NCBI GenBank assembly: GCA_019321725.1
Contig: CM033118.1
Location: 10,008,071-10,072,070 of the forward strand
Source of the DNA: Paulownia fortunei
Taxonomy: Eukaryota > Streptophyta > Magnoliopsida > Lamiales > Paulowniaceae
Length of the DNA: 64,000 bases
Direction: 5' to 3'
Below are positions 12,375-24,372 of the stretch, in pieces (within the stretch, counting starts at the first letter, position 1; each line of letters begins with the position of its first letter). The notes under the pieces were generated by a model that had not been told where the DNA came from, searched no databases, and saw only the letters and a list, made by a program, of their open reading frames with translations. Both the position numbers and the translations under genes were made by a program.

Positions 12375-12479
12375 GTGTATCTTTGCAATATCAAAGTTGA
12401 TTTTTTTTTAATTTTCTTTCTTTCATTTTTATTATTTTGTTGTAGTCTACTTTAATTTTTTTATTTGTTTCTGTAAGAG

Positions 12480-13075
12480 GCACTTCATTAGATGCGATGG
12501 CAATTTATACACATTATTTGCCAACTGAATGTGCCATGATAATGAGGACTTTTAGAGGTCATGAAATAGACCCTTTTACTGCATTGACTGCCCAAGTAGA
12601 TGCCTTTTTTAAGGGTATTAAAAAACTTTCAGCAAATGCTATTTAAACACCGTTGTAGTGCATGAGTCGTACGGTGGTTTCCATGCAAGAAGAGAATATC
12701 AAGAGACTAATCCATGGGCAACGTCGTAGATTGATCATGCTCAATATAGTAGAAATGATCATAATAGACATAGCCTGAACCTACTTTTCCATCACAAGGA
12801 AATAAGTCAAGGCTTGAAGAAGCACTGACTCAATTCTTGATGAATATAAAAGTTAGTTTTCAAAATTCATCAACACCACACCGAAACTTGGAAGTCCAAA
12901 TTAGTGAGCAGGTGAATATAATTTTTGAGAGACAACAAGAGAAAGTAACTTGGACACTTAAGGTAAATGAAGTAGGTGAAGAACCGTGTAATATTATTAC
13001 TTTAACAAGTGGTGAAGAGCTAGAAGGTTTATTTGGAGTTAAAAAATTCATCGAGTAGGAACAAGAGGCATAAAC
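12480..13075 (+). pseudogene. gag: Athila-A gag remnant
   Basis: Short plus-strand pieces match the C-terminal part of Athila gag. The segment 12837-13058 contains the heptad-like region before protease (RNLEVQISEQVN) and an ITLTSGEELEG stretch that parallels the ITLRSGKEL junction of Athila gag-pol. Much of gag is missing or scrambled between 12490 and 12830. No complete product is possible. Confidence 0.65.
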
Positions 13076-13079
13076 ACAA

Positions 13080-13685
13080 ACATTTCTATTGGAAAATAAA
13101 TAATGCCAAGAAAACGTGCTACCAAGCCCTCCTCAAGAGCAATCATTGAGAGTTCCTTGTCCTTAACTCCTAAGAAAGGGCAAAATTATGTCAAGTTCTA
13201 TGTTGGATAATGAGAACATCCTCTTACATGAACAAAAATCAGAGGAGTGTGAGACGAGTGAAAAGTGCAATGCCATCCTACAAAGGAAGCCAATTGAAGT
13301 GCTTACCAGTTGAAGGAGTTTCACTATCCCTTACTCAATTCAAGACTCTATTTTTGAATTATCATTGTAAGATCTCGATGCAATCATTAATTCAACACCA
13401 TTATCTAAATTCAAAAAACTTGCAACCGATGAAACAAGGCCTACTAGGGTGATTAAAGTTATACTTGAGAATAGATCATTCATCTTTAATATGGAAAAGG
13501 ATAGGTATATCTTTATATTTCTTGGATGACCATTCTTAGCTCTAGGAGATACACTTGTTGATGTCCAAAAATCCCTTAATGCTAATCCGAATCATTCTTG
13601 TCTTACCTATCCGGAAGGATCACTTACACTCTTAGAGTACACAAAGGCACGATTTGATAAACATATATTTTTAGATCCTCAATGA
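13080..13685 (+). pseudogene. pol: Athila-A protease remnant, then abrupt loss of the rest of pol
   Basis: A decayed retropepsin region is visible across frames. The D-L-D-A-I-I segment near 13368-13385 stands for the usual DLGASIN active site. KFKKLATDETRPTRV follows near 13405-13455, and PFLALGDTLVDVQK at about 13530-13570 is the conserved end of the Athila protease region. Within about 120 bases of that the sequence reaches the element's tail, so RT, RNase H and integrase (more than 2.5 kb) are gone. Confidence 0.75.
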
Positions 13686-13689
13686 GCAA

Positions 13690-15008
13690 AAAAATAGTTG
13701 GGCTAATGACTATAAAACAAACGCTTCTTAGGAGGCAACCTAAGCCCCTTTTCCTTTGCTTTTGAATAATTTATTAGTTAGTTTTTGAAGTATGTTTCCT
13801 TTCTAAATTTAGGCATGTTTAGATATTGTATTACTTTTTTTAAGTTTTGTTTTCAATTTCATTGCTTTCATCCATGTTCTTTCATTTGCCCTCTTCTTTA
13901 TTATAGGTTCGCATCTCCTTGGTTATGTGTAGACTGTTATTGGACCTCTAAAGGATGTATGTTTGGGGAGGCACTTCTAAATAATAGAGAGTAGTTCTTT
14001 TCCCCTATGTGTTTTTCTTGCTTTAGATATTGAAGACAATGTTTTATTTATATTTGGGGGTGAGAAGTATGTTAAATTGAGCTATTTTTTTCAATTTTTG
14101 TGGATGAATACTATGTGAGTTATATATTTTTTGTGATGGAAGTCCGAGAGCAAGCATGTTTTTATTGAAAAACTTGTGTAAGTTCATGTTTCAGATTGAA
14201 TAATTTATCTTGATGACTTATAGCCTATGATGAACCTTTATCGATATTGTATACAGTGTAGAGGAAAAGAAGATTTCTAGTCTTGTAACATGGCGATTCA
14301 TGTGCATAGTTAGTCTTTGTCATGGATGATAAATTTTCATTGAGCATATTGTATCAAAATCTCGTGTTTTACTTCCAGTGAGTCATTTTGGTCATTATAA
14401 AGTGTTCTACAACTTTCTTGATTACTTTTTGAGGTGAAATTTTAGATAACTAGCAAACTTGAAAATGATTTAGGTCATCTTTGACTCGTTTGTGCCTTTC
14501 AAACTTACCATGATAATATCATTATCACTAGTTACGCCATTGAGCTTTTTGAAAAGAATGGCATATGAAGTGCATATGAATGACCACCATTCAAATTTGT
14601 TTCTTATAGCTCATTATACCTATCTTTTGTAGCCTAAAAAATCATTAATTATCCCTAAGAGAGCCTAATGTGTGACTTCTTGTGCACGATTTCATTTGGG
14701 GATCATGTGGAAATATCTTAAGCGTGAAAAAAATGCAATCAGGTGTATAAGCATGAAAGATATAAAAAGAAGCCATCACAATCTATGGAGATAAAAAGAA
14801 ATAAGTTTAGGGGTTGTGAAATCAAAAGAATAAGAAATGAAGCTTTGGGGTTCATGAAAAAAAAAGAACAAGAAAAAGAAGAAAATGAAAAAAAAGAAAA
14901 GAAAAAAGAAGAAGAAAAAGTGAAACAAAAAGAGAAGAAAAGAAAAGCATGAATCCCAAAGGAAAAAGGAAGAGAATTCGAAATGAGAAAAAGAAAGGAG
15001 GATGGTGA
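13690..15008 (+). other. Athila-A 3' untranslated region, first part
   Basis: It begins with ACGCTTCTTAGGAGGCAACC (near 13719), the tail motif also present in Athila-F near 48022 (GCGCTTCTTGGGAGGCAACC). The TATTTGGGGGTGAG stretch near 14050 also resembles the F tail. No gene is supported. The region continues at 34774 after the nested insertion. Confidence 0.7.
14839..14952 (+). repeat. Purine-rich (GAA/AAG) low-complexity tract
   Basis: Almost pure A and G on the plus strand. It gives a Lys/Glu-rich frame (14743-14952) and a Phe/Leu-rich frame on the other strand. Both are composition artefacts inside the Athila-A 3' region. Confidence 0.8.
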
Positions 15009-15013
15009 GATTT
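15009..15013. other. Target-site duplication of solo LTR P, left copy (GATTT)
   Basis: GATTT lies directly before the LTR start at 15014. The identical GATTT at 34769-34773 follows the LTR end. This places Athila-A sequence on both sides of P. Confidence 0.85.
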
Positions 15014-17050
15014 TCTTAGAGTAGTACCCGGCGTGCCAATTAGATTAGACATCTTTTATACTTTGGTATTCTGTAAAATAATTTTTACCAAATCATATTA
15101 ATAAAATAGACCCTACACCAAGTTTAGCTATGAGGCATGGTTGAGCATATGATGACGATCATGAAATATGTCTTCATGGTTTTGGTCTTAAATTAGTTTA
15201 AAGTCGAGGGTTTCTTAAGTTTAGAGGTCAAATAGCCCAATAGACTCATACATACTATGCATGCTCGTGTGAGAAGGATGTCTGCTTTATAGACATTGAC
15301 CTAATGACTCTAGTGCATGTGTGCGGTGCTTGTTAGAGAACAAGTATACTGAACAGGCCTGCAGAAAATTCTTAGTTAGAGACTTTGTCTATCAAAATAA
15401 GAATTTTCATGTTATGATAGTACACGATTAGTCCTTGGACTTAAGGCACCATAGTAGCCTTGTGCATGTCGTGTCTTTTGATGTATTTTTTGATTGCCTG
15501 ACAATCACAAGGGGGTATGTTGGATGTTGCATTAAATGTATGGAGGTTAAGGAATGACCATCAAAGGATCCATCACTTATATGGTAAAACAAGTAAATCT
15601 CCTCCTATATTTTCATAGTTCATGACTTAGAAGTCTTTAACCAAGGCAGGATGAATGTTAGATGGGATTTTCTAATGATTCATCATGAGTCATGCAACTT
15701 GAAATGGAATCATAGTTATTGAGTCAATTAGAGTTTCTATATATAAGCCATGCCCTAACTCAATTAGGAGATTAGATAATGGAAGGACCTTACGTGTAGG
15801 GTACTCATAATTAAAATAGGTTCACTTGCTAATTCACCTAAGACTAGGTAGTCATGATACACTTGTTAGGTGTTTTCCAAGACTTGTGAGGTTATTGGAA
15901 TTAAAAAGTTAAATCCAAGTGGATTAATTAATTAGACGAATTAATTGAAATAATTATTATTCATAAGTGGCAAATGTTGCAAGCCTACTGCTACCTTAGT
16001 TGTGAACCTAAAGGGTCACACAAAATTTTTGGATGGAACATTTCTAACTTTGGAATTAAACCAAAGAGTTGGATCCAATTAATTAATGGAGATTAATTAA
16101 TTAGGGCTTTAATTAATTAAAGGAGTTGAATTAATTATTAAATTAAATGATTAAATTGTTTAATTAGATTTGATAAGATTAGAAAGCCTAAATAGAGTGG
16201 AATAATTATTTGATTTGATCAATTAATTATGTATACCATAAATTAATTTAATTATTAAATAATCTACTCAATTAAATGATTAGATTATTTAATTGGGATT
16301 AATTTGATCAAGTAGCCTTGATGGAATTAATTAATTGAATTTGGGTTTAATCAATTAATTAGATTAATTGATGAATTTAATTAAGAGTCCAAGCCTAATT
16401 CAAATAGTCCATTTAGAGAGGCCCACAAAAGTTGTTGGAAGAAGATGAAGTCCCAAAATTTGATATGTTTGGAAATATCTAATTGGATTAGATAAAAACA
16501 TCTCCACATATCTTTGGAAGATAAAAAAGATAAAGTTGAAGATTTTTAGGAGATCTTGAGATCAACAAAAAATCCTCTAACCAATGAGAGGAGTGTCCGA
16601 AAATCCAAGAGTAGGACTCTTGGAATTTTCAACCACCACATTACAAAATAGGGATTGAATCCTTTTATTTTCGGTCATCGTCAAGAGTGAGAGAAATTAT
16701 TTTCTCTTCTCCATCTTTTCTTCCAATAAAAGAATTTCATCTTTTATTTAAAGGTATCAAATTCTTTTATCATGAGTTGATATAAAGAATTAGTACTTAA
16801 TATAAACACTCTAAAAACTAGGCTAGAAAAGGAATCAAAATTGCTAAAAATGTGGAGTACTTTAGAGGGTAGACAATTGTATCCCTGTGAATCGGAATTC
16901 AGAAAGGGGCTAGCAATCAAATGCTTCAAACTCTACGATAACCCGAGTACATTGAAAGGCATAAATTGAAACCTTTTTATTTATAAGTAAAGGTTATTAT
17001 AAATTGGGAGATCGATAAAATCGCATCGAATTTGGGGTGATCTGATAATT

Positions 17051-17055
17051 GTTAT
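17051..17055. other. Target-site duplication of Copia-D, left copy (GTTAT)
   Basis: GTTAT precedes the LTR end TGTTTGG at 17056. An identical GTTAT at 34701-34705 follows the other end of the element. Joining the flanks restores a copia LTR end comparable to 9215-9260. Confidence 0.85.
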
Positions 17056-18462
17056 TGTTTGGTTGATTTTGCCGAAAGGGGTTTACGTAGTAGAATTTAA
17101 AATTTAAAACTAAACAAATAAATGCATCTATCAAAAATAAATGCGAGCCCATTTGGTTTTCATAGCGATTTTATCGATTTGCACTTCATTACCATTTTAT
17201 ATAAAATAAAATTTTGATTCATTTAAAGGATTTAGAAATTACCCACATAAAATTTTGATTCATTTAAAGGATTTAGAAATTACCCACATAAAATTTTGAT
17301 TCATTTAAAGGATTTAGAAATTACCCACATGATGATGGAAAGAGAACCAATTCCCGATTTTGTGGCTATCACTAAAACTTTGTAACCTCGTTGAAAGTAA
17401 GGATTCAATTGCTTCCCCTCTAAAATGTCCACCTTCTGTATACAGACACCAAAATAAGTTCTTCGCTAGTAGAACCTTATTTCGTTTATGAATTTAATTC
17501 TTGGAGTAGAATCACAATCCCTCAATCAACTAGTGATTAGAGATTGTATTTGTGTAGATCAATAATTATAGAAAAACTATTTTTATTTTTCTTCTATGTG
17601 AGAACCAATAATTTAAGAAAAATAAAATGAAGATTTGCTTATTTTTTATCAAATTTTCGGCCACCCTTAAATATAAATAGTTGTTGGCCAATTTCTACGG
17701 TTATACTCCCTCTTAAATTCAGCCACTTAGTGCTTAATACATACATGTGTATTTTGATCTAATTTTAAATAATCCCCATTATCCAAAAAATAACCAACCA
17801 ACCACTTCTCTCTCCTCAATGTATATGGCCATAATCAAGACTACATTAGCCTCCTAAAATTCGGCCATATCCATAATTATAGGGATTTTGACTTTTAGAA
17901 TCCTATATATACATATATATATATACACATATGTATATATCCGAATATATATTTAAAGATAAATCCTATTTGTCTTTTATTTCATTTCTCTTCGTTTATC
18001 TAGTGAGCTCCTACAATTAGGCCACTAGTTATTGGTCTTGGGATTGGACTTCAATAAAGTCCAACTAATTAATTCCTAAAGCCCAAATTAATCAATCTAA
18101 TTGATTAATTTGCTCTACTCTATTTATTGGGCTTCCTAATCAAATTATATTTAATTAAATAATTTAATTATTTAATTAAATATTTAATCCAACAATGGAC
18201 TTAAATTAAAATCCTAATTAATTAATCTATATTAATTAATTACATCCAACATTAGATTTACCAATTTTGAAATGTCAACAACCAAAATTATGTGACCCTT
18301 TTTGGTTCACAACTTACACAAGCAGTAGGCTTACAACTTTTGTAACTTATGAATAACAATTATTTTATTAATTAATTCAATTATTTAATATGCTTGGAAT
18401 TAACTCTTTAATTCCAAGAAAAGAAGTTACAAATCATGGTAACACATAACAAGTAACATGAT
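17056..18462 (-). repeat. Copia-D 3' LTR, piece 1
   Basis: It matches the 5' LTR of the same element from AAATAAGTTCTTCGCTAGTAG (17452 against 32655) onward. The first ~390 bp (17056-17450) have no partner in the 5' LTR because that end is deleted there. No gene. It contains the 41-bp tandem repeat at 17208-17330 and TTAATTAA-rich sequence at 18060-18250. Confidence 0.88.
17208..17330. repeat. Three exact tandem copies of a 41-bp unit
   Basis: The unit begins AAAATTTTGATTCATTTAAA and ends TTACCCACAT. It is repeated three times without a mismatch at 17208-17248, 17249-17289 and 17290-17330. There are no spacers, so it is not a CRISPR-like array. Confidence 0.95.
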
Positions 18463-18510
18463 TGATAGGCTCATAAAGTTTGATATTTTCGACGCCTCCA
18501 TGAGTACAAC

Positions 18511-20565
18511 TGTAACACCCCTTAACCTAACTACAAAGCCTAAACAAGCTAATACATTTAAGTCAAGAAAAATAAAAAGTTCATTTTTTGGTTATATAGA
18601 GAAAATAACTTGAATTCATTTGTTCTTTCATTTCATTTTAAACACACCATTTAGATAAATCAAAATTGAGTACATGATGCTATTATCCCATCATAGTTTA
18701 ACACATCTGTTTACAAAATCATAAGAGAGCAGTTTATTTAAAAACGAAAACAAAGTTTTCAAAATAGGGTATAAAAACTATTCGAAGCATGGCATATGAA
18801 CATATCTCTATCTGGTCGCTCTGGAGATTCAGTCAACCTCTAAACTTGTACATTTGCATTAATATCATAAGAATCTAATGAGCTAAATGTTCAATAAGGT
18901 AAAACTGATTCAAAAACAAAAATAATACATGCAATTCCATCAATCATTAAAAACAATGCTCAATTCAATAGCTTTCTTTTATAAATCAAGTACTATACTT
19001 CCTTTTCAAAAACGTCATTATACTCATGATAGTATCATGCTTCATGAACAATGAATGCATCAAACATTATATCATTTGACAAATAATGACAATCACATTT
19101 AAACATGAACAACATTATATGATTCTTGTGATATAATAAAAGAAAATTTCAACTTACCTCAAGTCCCTTTTTGCTCAGAAGTGAAAAGGTTAGTCTTTTT
19201 GGAAGGTAGGATGTGCTAAAGGCCTAACATAATCAAATCATGTATATTTCAATATTATTTTAATAAATCACATAATCTATTTTAATTAGAATCATATACA
19301 CTTTTCAATCTTTTGTAAATAATTGCATATCGATTACATGACTTCAAAAACAATACATACTCCATATTCACTAGTAATTCAAGACATTAAACATAAGGGA
19401 AGCTACTAAATCACTAATAATTCAAACATAAAATATTAGGGCATCCCCCAAACCTTGAACACTATCCAAAATATTCAAATTAACATATCGTAAACTTGGT
19501 TCTAACTTAAATTGATTCTAACCGTTAATTAAGCAAACTAATTACCATTATCCACAATCATTCATAGGCACTTCCAAACATAATATAGGCATACAAGATT
19601 AACAGGAACATGTATAATAATTATATTTCAAAAGGCCATTAATTTTGCTAGAAACTAGATTAACTAACTTGATTTTGGCTTCAAGTCTATCCCACTTGAG
19701 TTTTCAATCGTACAAAAAGATACTAAAACATGCAACCTCCAAGATACCATAAATGCATCATAAGAAACATTAAAAAAGAATTTAGCTTGATTAGATTGGA
19801 ATTAAACTTCAAAATCAATGATTTTGAAGTTTAAAAGGGTAGAAACTTGCGCTAGTTTGTGTTCTATGGATCCTTATGCATTGGATTCAACCTTTATATA
19901 TATGAGAGTGTAGAAATTTGGGATAAACTTTAGAGAAAAAGGGCTAGTCATTTTGAGGAGCTTCCACAAGAAAATATGGATAAAAATGATTTATTTGACT
20001 TTCAAAGAGAGGTAAGAGGAGCGTGGTAATTGGTTGCCTCATGTTTGGTGTGTTCTCATGCCAAAATCCATGTTTATGGGCTTGGATGATGACAAGAATT
20101 GATTCTTTGGTGTTATAATCAAGTGCAATGTGGTTTAGAATGATTTCTTGCAATCTAATCAACCTACTAACCAAATTGCAACATTTTGCATACTTTTAGT
20201 TCTTAGCTAAATGTGATATATTTCAAGCAAATATTTAAGCAAACAAACACTTTAGAATATAACTAGTATAGATCAATACAAATAATTTATTTTATGATCA
20301 TTCAACACATCAATCTTTCTTAATCGAGATACCGAGCTTTTCACTACAAAGAGTCGCTTAAGGAATATATCACATCAAGAAAAAAAAGTTTGATTTTATA
20401 TTTCATGTACTTATGAGTTAAAGCATAATAGGACCATAAATAATAATTATTCATGCTTCTACAATTATGCTATATGTATGTTATAATCCGATAATGCATA
20501 TTAGTTAGATGCATTTCATGTAAGATATTTATTATTAACTATGTAGGATATAATTGGGCATTACA
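18511..20565 (-). mobile_element. Chromovirus-type solo LTR J (2055 bp)
   Basis: Plus-strand ends are TGTAACACCCC and GGGCATTACA. It is the reverse complement of the Chromo-G LTR: 20400-20565 reversed matches 36633 onward, and 18511-18850 reversed matches about 38390-38690. Flanks ACAAC and AACAA are similar but not an exact duplication. No gag or pol lies inside. The predicted frame at 19944-20174 is a chance frame also seen in the Chromo-G LTR. Confidence 0.8.
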
Positions 20566-21616
20566 AACAATGCACATATTTTTGCCTTAAATTAATACAA
20601 TTGTGCCTTATTTTTTATAATTATATGTAGGAACTAAGAATTGAAGAAATAGAGTGAAAGATGAAAAATTGGTTAAAGAGGTAGCAGAAACTTTCAAATA
20701 TGCAGTATTCGTATTTCTAGCATAACTATCTCCCCAAAAGTGATATTGAGCTAATTCATGAGGATATATAAAGTGAGATGCGGCTATAATTCTTATGAAG
20801 ACACCAAAGGCCAGTTCAGAATAGAAAGGGGTGAAAAATCAATTGAAAAATGCTGCAAGCGCTACAGAAACTGATTTAGAGCAACAAGTGCGGTGCCTAG
20901 GCACTGCAAAAACTGACCTGTGATAGAATGTGTAGTGCTAGGCACTACCCTACTAATTGAAAAGATATTGATGTAATTTTTTGGTGACAAGTAAGGATAG
21001 TTCACGATTTTTGGTATCTTTTATGAGATATATACATTAGATACATGTATACATCATTAACCATGTAATGCTCTTGATAGATATACTATACATACAAACA
21101 ATTCACACATAATTCATCAACCCACACACACTCTACACCTAAATTCTCTCTCCACCCAAAAATGCACATTTCTCGATATTTCTTCACACACTACACCTAG
21201 AACACATACACCGATTGCCCATTAACTATGGAACTTGGAATTTGAAGACAAGAAGATGAGAGCTTCATCGAGCCTTAAAGATTTTGAAGAAGAAATAAAG
21301 AATCACTTAGTGGTTGTAATATTCTACTTTAATTTTTCTTTCATTTTGTTTATTTTTGAGAAATTTGTAAGAATCATGATGTTGACAAACACTTGGTTCT
21401 TGTTTAATTTCAATATGAGCTAAACTACTTTTGTCAAGGCTTCGAAAGTTATTTCTATGTAGTTATAAGTTGATGTTTATATTGTGATTGGGATGTTTCT
21501 TTTATTGTGATGAGCATATGCTATGTTCTTAATGCTTCCAGAGACTTGACCGATTTTAAGTTGATTTTAATTATTGCAATTAAGATCAAGAGGTAAGGTT
21601 ATAATAATGGGTCGGG

Positions 21617-23203
21617 TGATAAGTTGATTTTATACCAACAATTCATATATTTTTTTATTAACATTTAATTTATTTTCAAGAATTTTTATTACTTTTTGTG
21701 CATTTAGTGTGAAATCTTGTAGGTAATGAAAAAAGGAGAAGAAATGGAAAGAAACCAAAAACTTGGTTGAAATGTTGAAGAATCTGAATTGTGGTGAGAC
21801 TAATGACATTTTTTGTATTTCAATCATAACTCTTTTCTCAAATATCATTTTGATTTGATTCTTAAACCAATCGAAATCTAATAGGTAGATCTATAACTTT
21901 TATGTTTTTTACAAAATCCAATTTTGTCGATATCAATGAGAAAAATCGAGTTTAAGAGCCAATACTAGCTAACACATCTTGGTATTTCCAACATAACTCT
22001 GTCTAAATAGGTCATATTTATTTATTCAATTTCCAATGGAAAGTCAAGACATAGAGATACAATTCATATGAAGACACAAAAAGATATTTTGTCCTAGAAA
22101 ATGGTGAAAAATCAATTGAAAGAGGCTACAAGTGCTACAGAAACTGATTCTAGATAGCTAGGTGATGCACACACTGTTTTGGACAGAATAAGCAGTGCCT
22201 AGGCGCTGCCGGGTGGACAAGTAAGGTTAAAATGGGCATTTTGCCCTTTTTAGGGCATTTCCTATCTATTTTGAGAGATTCCAAGAGCCTCCAAATGAGT
22301 TTTTAGGAGGGGAAGAGTGAGGAGAAGCCAAGAAAGAAAAAAGAACAAGGAGACTTGGAGAGAAGAAGGCCATTCTTAGAGACAAGCCATTCATGGAGAC
22401 AAGGAGAGCTTTAACCATTATTTCCACTTCACAACTTGGGGAATAATTTCCATGTTCTTTCTTATGTATTTCTTGAAGTTATATTCATACATGAGAAACT
22501 AAACTTTTATTTCTAGAGGATGATGTAACTTTATTTGATCCTATGTTTTGAATTCTAAATAATATTAGTTCAAGTTATTCATCTTGTTTGTGTTATCTTG
22601 TTTAGTATTTCATCTTGATTAATTAGCCACTAATTGAGATTGTTTGACATATGAGATTCGACACTCGAGAGAGGGAAGAATATACATGATCATAGGGATA
22701 ACACAACCTAGGAATCATATAGTTGAGAAGCTTATGAAACCTTTGAAGTTTTCAAGAAGAATTCACTAATCTTTTGTAGAGTTTTACCCTTGAATTTTTA
22801 TAGAGATATCAAAATTCATGTTAGAACTTATAGTCAATTCAGAACTCGAGAGAGGGAATTGATGAGCTTATAAATTCTTAACTTACATGTGTTGTTAGCT
22901 TGAATTGATATGTTTGGAATGGAAGAACATAGGTGATAATTAGGTAAGTCATTCCTTTAAAATTTCTTGCTCATAAGGTGTTTGTTGAATTGCTTCTAAA
23001 AACTCCATTCTTATCTTTGCATTTTTATCTTACTTTACTTTGTTTACCAATCATCACTCAATTTTCTAGATAAAATTAGGACTATTTGAACTATGGTACT
23101 TAATGTAATTTTTTATTACAATCCTTGTGGATACGATACTCAACTTACCATTGTATTAAAACTTGACACTGTGCACTTGCGGTTTACATAATTTTCACAA
23201 ACA
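21617..23203 (+). mobile_element. Athila-F-type solo LTR I (1587 bp)
   Basis: It starts TGATAAGTTGATTTTATACC and ends TTTTCACAAACA, matching the two LTRs of Athila-F (40823 and 48679). Flanks are TCGGG (21612-21616) and CCAGG (23204-23208), which fit one duplication with two transition changes. The sequence resuming at 23209 continues the host LTR B (GTAGTATATGCC, compare 11836). Confidence 0.82.
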
Positions 23204-23734
23204 CCAGGTAGTATATGCCGTGGACTGACCTCTATAGAGATATAGGCATAGGTACATCAGTAGTCATAGTTGTGAAAACCAAAAGCTAGTGGAATCCACA
23301 AAGTTCAATACACTTTTAGTAGGATGGCCCGTAGTTAGAGATGGCGCCGGTGGCCTACTAGGGGTAGATTTGGCCCGACTCGAGAGAGAGCACCAATTAC
23401 ATTAGAAAGACCCATCGTCACAAAACCCACATCATTCCTAAGCACAACTGAACTAGGTTTATAACCACAGGATGGCCAACTAATGCCTTAACTCTTCTTA
23501 GTATTAAATTCAATCCCCCAGTCTCCTTGGGTTTTAGTCACTTTTGTCAACATAGTAGTTATTACATTTTAATTCATTCACCACTATAATTGTTTGGTCA
23601 AATATAGTGTAGGTAATCTATATTTGGTACTCACACACATACTCTCTAAGGATACTATACTTTACTTACTCTTTATTACTTGTTGACACTGTTCACTTAC
23701 GGTTTGTACCACGTATTTTGGGGTCATCAATGAT

Positions 23735-24372
23735 TACCTTGTATTAGGTGAAACAACAAGTAAACCTATTTCAGTTGCAAGTCTCATGCATGTACGATCC
23801 TTCCGACAAGTAATCTTTTGATTGAATCTAAGGAATAGATTATAAGTTGAAACCCTAACTGATTTAATAACTATGATCCAATTTCAATTTCCAGTGACTC
23901 CTGATGAATCAAAATTCATCCTGCATTGGCCAAGGTCTTCGAGTCACAAACTATGAAAACATAGGAGATGCAGTTGTTAAATAATAAGTGTCGAATTCTA
24001 TGTTGGCTACTGACAAACCTCAATCCACACGAGTGCAACACCTAACATATCTCTGTTATGATTGTCAAGTAATCAGAAGATATATCAAAGTGCTACAAGA
24101 TGTACACAAGGCTACTATCGTGTCTCAAGTTGAAGGACTAGCCGTATACTAGATAAAAATATAGAAATTCTTATTTCGACAAGAAAAATGTCCAACTAAG
24201 AATTTCCTACATGCTATATTTGGTGAACTTGTTCTCTAACAAGCACACATAGACATGCACTTACATGACTACACTGATGCTAAAGGAATGCAATCTTACT
24301 AGGCTATTTGATGTCCTATCACAAAAAACCCTCAACTTGAAACTTATTTAAGACCAAAGCTTTAGAGGCATG
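23735..24372 (-). repeat. Copia-D 3' LTR, piece 2
   Basis: It continues the LTR after solo LTR B and matches 33823-34490 of the 5' LTR. Its last five bases GCATG are the left duplication of solo LTR K. No gene. Confidence 0.85.

Larger units (their letters stand above)
18463..23729 (+). mobile_element. Athila-like solo LTR B, split by two further solo LTRs
   Basis: The LTR parts are 18463-18510, 20566-21616 and 23204-23729, about 1.6 kb in total. It starts TGATAGGCTCATAAAG and ends GGGGTCATCA. Its body matches the Athila-A LTR, for example AATTGAAGAAATAG near 20638 and CAACCCACACACACTCTACACC near 21118. ATGAT duplications at 18458-18462 and 23730-23734 show insertion into the Copia-D 3' LTR. 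Confidence 0.88.

Noticed and set aside
14743..14952. Lys/Glu-rich coding region
   Set aside because: It is a purine-rich low-complexity tract in the Athila-A 3' region; the opposite strand is equally open for composition reasons.
17208..17330. CRISPR-like array
   Set aside because: The three 41-bp units are directly adjacent with no spacers, and they lie in a plant LTR.
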